Shown here piece by piece: positions 53,050-58,394 of a stretch of DNA of 58,394 nucleotides (positions are counted from its first letter, which is position 1; every line of letters starts with the position of its first letter). The position numbers were made by a program, and so were the translations under genes. This DNA is from Oscillatoria sp. SIO1A7 (lineage in GTDB: Bacteria > Cyanobacteriota > Cyanobacteriia > Cyanobacteriales > Laspinemataceae). The notes under the pieces are model-generated. The model was not told the DNA's origin and searched no databases. It saw only the letters and a list, made by a program, of their open reading frames with translations. The DNA is taken from the NCBI GenBank assembly GCA_010672965.1, contig JAAHFN010000014.1, positions 64,574-122,967 on the forward strand, in the 5' to 3' direction.

Positions 53050-54684
53050 CACCAGCCCCAAGGGCGAGTTAAAATTAGAATTGTCCAGCAGATTGCTGGT
53101 GAAAGCGTTACCAAGACCGGACTCTATGCCTAAAGGCTCGCTGATTATTTCGCTGGCAATATTGCCAAGGTCAAGGGAACTATCGCTGCTGAATTCTTGA
53201 ATCGCCGACAGACTAGCATCGTTAAAAGCAAGAATGCTGCGATCGGCGCTACCCGGCAATTCATTTAAGCTGCCGCTATCGGTCAGCGGGTCAATTCTAG
53301 CAGCGTTAGCAGTTATCTCAGTATTGGTGTTATTGTTGATTGTGCCAGTGCTTGGTTGAACCGAAACTCTCAGGTCGTAGTTTGTATTGATATTCTGGCC
53401 AGTAAAAGGGGCACTAACTTCTATGAAATAAATGCCAGCAGCTAAAGTTTGATTAATAGTAGCACTGCTACCAGCATTTGCAAATTCCCTAGTTAAAACA
53501 TCTCCATCTCCATTATCAATACGACCGTTGCCGTTTTGATCCTGAATCAGAGCTACGGTTCCATCCCTAGTCAAGGAGCTAAGAGTCAAATCGACGTCAC
53601 TGTTACTATTAAGGCTGAAGCGATAGATATCGTCACTGTCAGTTTGGCCTATAAAATCCCTGAAATTTCTCTCGCCGCTGACAAATCCAATATCCAGAGC
53701 TGCATTCAAGGTATTGCCCGGATCCATTGGCGTGTTTCCCGGTTGAGAAGCAACATTGAATCTCAGATCGTAGTTTGTGTTCTGACTTTCACCAGTGAAG
53801 GCTATGCCGACTTCGATAAAATAAGTGCCTGCAGCTAAAGCTCCATTAATCTCAGCATTGCTGTTAGAATCGCCGAACTCGCCTCTTAGAACATCTCCAT
53901 CTCCGTTATCGATTTCTCCGTTTTGGTTCATATCCTTAATTATCTCCACGCTGGCACCGTTAGTCAAAGCACCTAAAACTAAGCCAAGGTCGCTATTATT
54001 TGCCAAGACGAAGCGATAATAGTCTTCGCGATCGGTTTGACCCACAAAATCGGTCAGGCTAAACTGGCCGTCGATCGCACCCAAATCCCTAGCAGCGCTG
54101 AGGGTGCTACCAGCCGGTGGAAAAGGATCGCCAAGAGTTTGCGGTGGCGCTGGTATTGGTATAACTGGCGGAGCGGCTACTCCTGGGACGGCAATGCGTC
54201 CTTCGGCAATTCCAGCAAATACATAATGCTGCAATGCTTGTTGGTTATTAAAACCAGCGGCGGCTAAGTCGGTATTAACTGCTAGGTAGAAGCCAACGCT
54301 AAAAGACTCGGAAGCTTGGCGACCTTCGTTAATGCCAAAACCGCGAAAATGATCGAAAAGCTGCTCGTTATTTAAACCGGCGGCGGCTAAGTCTGGATTG
54401 AGCGCCCGATAAACATTAGAATTAAATACCAGGGAAAAAGTCCGTCCTTCTGCGGCTCCAATTCCCGAAAGATGCTCGTAGAGCTGCCGATTGCTAACCA
54501 ATCCTGCTGCGCCTAAGTCGGGATTGTTTGCTCGATAAACGTTCAGATCCACATATTGCGAAAAGAATCGTCCCTCGTTGAGACCGGAGTTAATGAGATG
54601 TTGGAAGGCTTGAGCGTCGTTGAAGCCTGCCAAGTCTGGGTTCAATGCGCGATAAAAGTTCGCGTCAAATAAGTTAACAGCCAT
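53041..54684 (-). CDS. Repeat and PPC-domain protein with EF-hand-like loops
   Basis: The 547-aa protein starts with four about 45-residue repeats (FDANFYRALNPDLAGFNDAQ... then NEGRFFS; about 5-170), a module seen in cyanobacterial extracellular proteins. A Pro-rich linker and two PPC-like (pre-peptidase C-terminal) domains follow (about 195-310 and 325-440). Each has an acidic Ca-binding-type loop (DMNQNGEIDNGDGDV; DQNGNGRIDNGDGDV) and a GTYFIEV/GIYFIEV strand. The last 100 residues are Asn/Ser/Asp-rich. There is no classical signal peptide, so type I or other export is likely if it is secreted. No catalytic domain is seen. Confidence 0.75.
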   Translation of the reverse strand: MAVNLFDANFYRALNPDLAGFNDAQAFQHLINSGLNEGRFFSQYVDLNVYRANNPDLGAAGLVSNRQLYEHLSGIGAAEGRTFSLVFNSNVYRALNPDLAAAGLNNEQLFDHFRGFGINEGRQASESFSVGFYLAVNTDLAAAGFNNQQALQHYVFAGIAEGRIAVPGVAAPPVIPIPAPPQTLGDPFPPAGSTLSAARDLGAIDGQFSLTDFVGQTDREDYYRFVLANNSDLGLVLGALTNGASVEIIKDMNQNGEIDNGDGDVLRGEFGDSNSNAEINGALAAGTYFIEVGIAFTGESQNTNYDLRFNVASQPGNTPMDPGNTLNAALDIGFVSGERNFRDFIGQTDSDDIYRFSLNSNSDVDLTLSSLTRDGTVALIQDQNGNGRIDNGDGDVLTREFANAGSSATINQTLAAGIYFIEVSAPFTGQNINTNYDLRVSVQPSTGTINNNTNTEITANAARIDPLTDSGSLNELPGSADRSILAFNDASLSAIQEFSSDSSLDLGNIASEIISEPLGIESGLGNAFTSNLLDNSNFNSPLGLVYI

Positions 54685-54713
54685 AGATTATTTTTTTCTC
54701 TAATGAGTTTTTA

Positions 54714-54831
54714 TAGGGGCGTTGGCGGAGCCTGCCCGCAAGGGTATATGCCATTCGCCCCTACCTCTTCTGGGGCGATTTCAGGGCGAATGGCATATGC
54801 CCTCCTCGGGCAAGCTCCACCAACACCCCTA
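54714..54831. repeat. Large inverted repeat, ~47-nt arms
   Basis: The left arm 54714-54760 (TAGGGGCGTTGGCGGAGCCT...) is an imperfect complement of 54784-54831 (GGGCGAATGGCATATGCCCT...). Single-arm relatives of the sequence occur at about 45115-45170 and 50325-50372. It lies upstream of both the PPC-domain gene and the STAND gene. Confidence 0.8.
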
Positions 54832-55071
54832 CCCCAAAATGATTATTTCAGGCGATTTCAGGTGAGACTGACTTTTTAATTATTGCATATAAATGCTGAT
54901 AGCTAAAGATTATTTAGTGGTATATAGTGGTAAAAATATTTAGTTTTATTCCAGAAAAGGTGGGATTTGGTTGACAAGGTGGTAAAAGGTGGTGTATAGT
55001 GCCAGAAACTCGGTTCTCCAAGAAACCGGGTTTCTCAGGATTGCTATAGTTCCATAACGCCCCTTTGACCT
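54832..55071. other. Leader region of the STAND gene
   Basis: Contains a GTGGTATATAGTGGTAAA / GGTGGTAAAAGGTGGTG short repeat run (54915-54995) and a GAAACTCGGTT/AAACCGGGTTTC hairpin (55003-55035). No gene is seen. Confidence 0.5.
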
Positions 55072-56436
55072 ATGGATATTGAAGAGCTGCTAAAATGGGC
55101 CGACGATCGCGTCTTGGCTAGTACGGGCAAACATCTGGAATCGCTACAGAAAGCCATATTAGAGGGAATTTGGCAGCATCAAAATTACGAAGAAATTGCC
55201 GCAACTAATCATCGCACTTACGACCATGTTAAGAGAGAAGCATGGAAGCTATGGAAGGTTCTATCTGAGACTCTCGGAGAAGATGTAAAAAAATCCAATG
55301 TTATCTCTGTATTAGAAACCCAGATATTATCAAATAATTTTTATCCTACCTTTGAGGATCGCATGCAGATTGTTGGAACTCTCAACGGCAATATCAACAT
55401 CTGCGGTGAAAATAAAATTGCCTCCGCTGCCGCAGACTCGCCCGAAAGCCAAGGACGATCGCCAACAATAGACTTACAAGAAGCGCCGGAATTAATCGAT
55501 TATTGCGAGGACGATCGCAGTTCGGAACTTGCCCAGCTCGGGGAATGGGTTTCCGAGGGAACTAGGTTAATTTCTATATATGGTTTAAGTGGAATTGGCA
55601 AAAGCGCGATCGCCGTCAACTTAGTTACAGAAATTAGCGATAAATTCGATTGCGTTATTTGGCGAAGTCTCAGTCACTCTCCCACCCTGCCAAACCTCAA
55701 AGTCGAACTCAAGCAATTTTTCTCCACCTCGCAAGCAACCCTGCTACCCAGAGCTATCGATTATTTTCGCGCCTATCGCTGTTTGGTCGTACTCGACGAC
55801 TTAGAGAAAATTTTTAAATCCGGTCAATTAGCCGGTCAATACTTACCCGGTTATGAAGACTATGGCAAGTTTTTTAAACAAATCGCCACCTCTAGCTCGT
55901 CTTGTTTAATCTTGCTCGGTTGGGAAAAGCCCAGAGATATAGCCACTTTAGAAGGAGAGAAGCGATCGGCGCGCAGCTTACAACTGAAGGGATTGGCAGA
56001 AACAGCGGTAGAAATTTTCAGAGAACGGGGACTGAAAGACGAGGAAAGCTGGTCGGAATTAATTTCCCTTTATCGGGGACATCCTTGCTGGTTAAAGATT
56101 GTAGCTGCAACTATTTTAGAATTATTCAATGGCAGCGTGGCTAGATTTTTAGCAGAGAAAGATAGCAATATTTTTATAGGCGACTTAGAGCCGCTGTTAG
56201 AAGCTCACTTAGAACGGCTATCGGATTTAGAGCTAAAAGCCAGCAACTGGTTGGCAGGTCTTGGTCAGGCCGTAGATGTTGCGCGATCGCCAAGTAGCGC
56301 TGACTTATCCAAATCCCAATTGTGGCAGGCCATCCAATCTTTAGGGCGACGCGGCCTAGTCGAAAAAGTGCAACTCGGAGACCGTGCCATGTTTCAGCTC
56401 AATCCGGTATTTCAACAATACATTCAATCAAAATAG
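55072..56436 (+). CDS. STAND (NB-ARC-type) ATPase with N-terminal helical domain
   Basis: A 454-aa protein. Residues about 1-75 (MDIEELLKWADDRVLASTGK ... YDHVKREAWKLWKVLSE) resemble the helical N-terminal domain that cyanobacterial STAND proteins share (vWA-MoxR-associated type). An NB-ARC-like ATPase follows (about 150-440) with Walker A GLSGIGKSAIAV and Walker B RCLVVLDDLEKIF. In many relatives a C-terminal WD40 or TPR sensor follows; here the chain ends right after the winged-helix-like region. STAND proteins act in signalling and often in phage defence, but no effector domain is recognisable. It may be a truncated or minimal member. It is monocistronic. Confidence 0.85.
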   Translation: MDIEELLKWADDRVLASTGKHLESLQKAILEGIWQHQNYEEIAATNHRTYDHVKREAWKLWKVLSETLGEDVKKSNVISVLETQILSNNFYPTFEDRMQIVGTLNGNINICGENKIASAAADSPESQGRSPTIDLQEAPELIDYCEDDRSSELAQLGEWVSEGTRLISIYGLSGIGKSAIAVNLVTEISDKFDCVIWRSLSHSPTLPNLKVELKQFFSTSQATLLPRAIDYFRAYRCLVVLDDLEKIFKSGQLAGQYLPGYEDYGKFFKQIATSSSSCLILLGWEKPRDIATLEGEKRSARSLQLKGLAETAVEIFRERGLKDEESWSELISLYRGHPCWLKIVAATILELFNGSVARFLAEKDSNIFIGDLEPLLEAHLERLSDLELKASNWLAGLGQAVDVARSPSSADLSKSQLWQAIQSLGRRGLVEKVQLGDRAMFQLNPVFQQYIQSK

Positions 56437-56689
56437 CGATCGGGCATTGGGCTAAGAATTAGGGTGTAGGGTGTAGGCTGTAGGGTGTAGGGGAAGACTT
56501 GTGAGAAGGAGAAGACTTGGGAGAAATTATTAATTCTCTACACCGCACACCCCACACCCCACACCCTTCTTTGGGGAGTTATTTTGTGGTGCAAGGAGCA
56601 GAGGGGAATGAGGAGAATGAGAGCGATCGCAACGAACGACTTAGACGAGCTATACTATAGAACTAACCCCGAGACTGCATATAACTGCC

Positions 56690-56953
56690 ATGCAAGTTAC
56701 CGTTGAAATTACCGATCGCATTGCCCAACAAATAGACGAGACTGAAGGCCAGCTCTCTCGTCCTCTTTTAGAACTAATTGTTGCCGACGCTTATAATTCT
56801 GGTAAAATTAATACTGCTGAAGTCCGTCAAATGCTGCAATTGCCAAACCGTTTGGCAGCTCATGCTTTTCTAAAAGACATGGGCGTTTACTTAAACTACG
56901 ATAGGACAGAACTAGAACGAGATCTTCAGACTCTTAAGGAATTAAGATCGTGA
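56690..56953 (+). CDS. UPF0175 family antitoxin
   Basis: The 87-aa protein (MQVTVEITDRIAQQIDETEG, LLELIVADAYNSGKINTAEV, MLQLPNRLAAHAFLKDMGVY) matches UPF0175, putative antitoxins paired with DUF3368 PIN-like toxins. Its helix-turn-helix-like centre may bind the operon promoter. Its TGA overlaps the GTG start of the toxin by 4 nt (GTGA), showing coupling. Confidence 0.88.
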   Translation: MQVTVEITDRIAQQIDETEGQLSRPLLELIVADAYNSGKINTAEVRQMLQLPNRLAAHAFLKDMGVYLNYDRTELERDLQTLKELRS

Positions 56954-57320
56954 CGATAGTCGTATCCGATACCTCTCCAATTTGTTACCTGCTGCTAATT
57001 AATAAAATTGACATTTTACCAAGTTTGTACAAAAGTATCATCATTCCTCAGACCGTTGCAGGGGAATTGGCAGCACCTGAATCTCCCTCTGCGGTAAAAA
57101 ATTGGATTGCTTGCCCGCCTAGTTGGCTGCAAATACAATCGATAGAACTTTCTCAAGACATCCAAGTAGAAAAGCTCGACCCCGGAGAAAGCGAAGCAAT
57201 TTTACTTGCCGAACAATTGAAGGCGGATTTAGTTATCTTGGACGATCGCTAAGCAAGGCGAATTGCTACGAAACGCGGATTAAAAATAATCGGTCTTCTC
57301 GGTATTGTGAAAGATGCTGC
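56950..57320 (+). pseudogene. DUF3368 PIN-like toxin with premature stop
   Basis: From GTG 56950 the product (VVSDTSPICYLLLINKIDIL ... GESEAILLAEQLKADLVILD) is a DUF3368 PIN-like nuclease. It stops at a TAA (57250-57252) directly after DDR, where the family continues with a basic residue. The same frame then reads ARRIATKRGLKIIGLLGIVK with DA, the expected continuation, before similarity ends near 57320, so the last 25-30 residues are also missing. Asp in SDTS and Asp in LDDR, two PIN acidic residues, are before the stop. The toxin is probably inactive. Confidence 0.85.
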
Positions 57321-57333
57321 CTTTACCTGTCAA

Positions 57334-57729
57334 TTAGTTTCCCAGCGCTTCCCCTGGCCTAACTGGCCCCAGAGGAGTGCCATCAAAATCCGCATCAAAG
57401 CTAACCAAACGCAACTCCCGTCGTTCAGCTACAACGTACTGGTAAGCATCATCAAAATCCAAATTTAAAGTCCTGGCAATTTCAGCCAGAACCGACAGCT
57501 CTTCCAAATCTAGTCGCACCAAACGCATTCCCGCTCCCACATCTTGAAGAAATAGCTGAAAACTTTCAGCTAGATTGCGCCGCACCAGCAAAATGCCAAT
57601 AGAATAAAGACTAAAATCACTGACATGAATGCTTCCGGCTGGCGCGTTGATTAGAAATGCCTGTGCCTCTTCAGCCTGTTGTTGTTCCAGTAATGCCTCT
57701 AAAAAGACATTAGTATCTACTAAAAACAC
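57334..57729 (-). CDS. PIN-domain toxin (VapC-like)
   Basis: The 131-aa PIN-domain ribonuclease has acidic active-site residues visible in MFLVDTNVFLEALL (Asp5), the LEELSVLAEIARTLNLDFDD segment and VSFDADFDG. VapC toxins cleave tRNA or rRNA. The GTG start follows the TAG of the DUF2281 antitoxin gene without a gap, so the pair is one operon. Its 3' end abuts the truncated DUF3368 toxin, which is convergent. Confidence 0.88.
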   Translation of the reverse strand: MFLVDTNVFLEALLEQQQAEEAQAFLINAPAGSIHVSDFSLYSIGILLVRRNLAESFQLFLQDVGAGMRLVRLDLEELSVLAEIARTLNLDFDDAYQYVVAERRELRLVSFDADFDGTPLGPVRPGEALGN

Positions 57730-57939
57730 CTAATCTCCCCAATTTTCTAAAACTTCTCGCTGTAAATCGGCGGCGGTAACACCTTGTTCTTGGCGCAATG
57801 CACCGGCCCACTTTAGCTGTAAAGGCTTTGTCGAAGGAGCGTGTTTTTGCAATAAAAATTCAGCAAAATCTCGCACTTCTTGCTGTAAATACGGCGGCAG
57901 CTCCCGCCAAATTTCTGGCATTGGCTTAGTCTCGTTCAT
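57730..57939 (-). CDS. DUF2281 family antitoxin
   Basis: A 69-aa protein (MNETKPMPEIWRELPPYLQQ, EVRDFAEFLLQKHAP, WAGALRQ). DUF2281 proteins are antitoxins of PIN toxins. The ATG at 57939 is chosen over the in-frame start 15 codons upstream because GGAGATGAAGCT supplies a ribosome site right before it and the extra residues are hydrophobic and atypical. Confidence 0.82.
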   Translation of the reverse strand: MNETKPMPEIWRELPPYLQQEVRDFAEFLLQKHAPSTKPLQLKWAGALRQEQGVTAADLQREVLENWGD

Positions 57940-57982
57940 AGCTTCATCTCCTTGATGCTGACATAATAGCAAATATAAAAAC

Positions 57983-58014
57983 AAAAAGCGCCCCTCGTTA
58001 GAGGAGCGCTTTTT
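57983..58014 (-). terminator. psbA terminator
   Basis: AAAAAGCG...CCTC (57983-57996) pairs with GAGG...GCGCTTTTT (58001-58014) over GTTA. On the psbA (minus) strand it ends in a T-run, a classic intrinsic terminator 40 nt after the stop. A second small hairpin ACCGGA/TCCGGT is at 58021-58036. Confidence 0.85.
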
Positions 58015-58053
58015 GGACTAACCGGACTTATCCGGTTTTATCGGGGCTAAGAA

Positions 58054-58394
<341 letters not shown>

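Overview
The window is cyanobacterial chromosome. The evidence is the C-terminal part of psbA (photosystem II D1) at the right edge, a tRNA-Leu(UAA) gene split by a group I intron, frequent GCGATCGC (HIP1) octamers, a GUN4-domain protein, a cobalamin-pathway methyltransferase, a DUF760 protein, and abundant MITE-like and low-complexity repeats between genes. I cannot name the genus.

Left part (1-11.9 kb): a 1.9-kb gene-free stretch holds a 19-bp-arm inverted repeat, a perfect 58-bp palindrome and a tandem array of 169-bp units (949-1667). Each complete unit carries two hairpins with an identical 20-nt core and compensatory stem changes. The array ends about 210 bp before a co-directional set of genes that looks like a natural-product cluster: phenylalanine ammonia-lyase, a small two-repeat protein, a cytochrome P450, an acyl/coumarate-type CoA ligase, an acetolactate-synthase-like ThDP enzyme, a KAS III-like enzyme lacking the usual catalytic His (13-nt overlap with the ThDP gene), and a short-chain dehydrogenase. 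The ammonia-lyase/CoA ligase/ThDP enzyme/KAS III-like combination recalls the furanolide (cyanobacterin-type) logic; the P450 and SDR would be tailoring steps.

Middle part (12-35 kb): a giant Ser/Thr-kinase/ATPase/GAF/histidine-kinase fusion, an internally deleted IS4-like element, a beta-helix/COP23 fusion protein, a YgfZ-like folate-binding protein with an in-frame 15-bp repeat, a decayed pyrC/ferredoxin remnant, lepB, a histidine kinase with a degenerate ATP lid, a GUN4-domain protein, a ThiF/HesA-like E1 protein, trpA, an HtrA homologue whose catalytic His is Ser, a DUF760 protein and the intron-containing tRNA-Leu.

Right part (35-58 kb): a cobI/cbiL-type methyltransferase; a TonB-like protein with a very long acidic repeat tail, convergent with a MotB/OmpA-like and a MotA/ExbB-like (ZorA/ZorB-type) motor pair; recR with an apparent ATT start; a pectate-lyase-fold membrane protein; msrA; a double-length phosphofructokinase with a dead C-terminal half; three tandem coiled-coil paralogues separated by MITEs; a secreted two-repeat protein; a Ca-binding-type PPC-domain protein; a STAND NTPase; and two toxin-antitoxin pairs, one with a nonsense-mutated toxin, just before psbA.

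The main candidates for something undescribed are the hairpin array, the furanolide-like cluster next to it, and the stator-like motor pair with its TonB-like neighbour.
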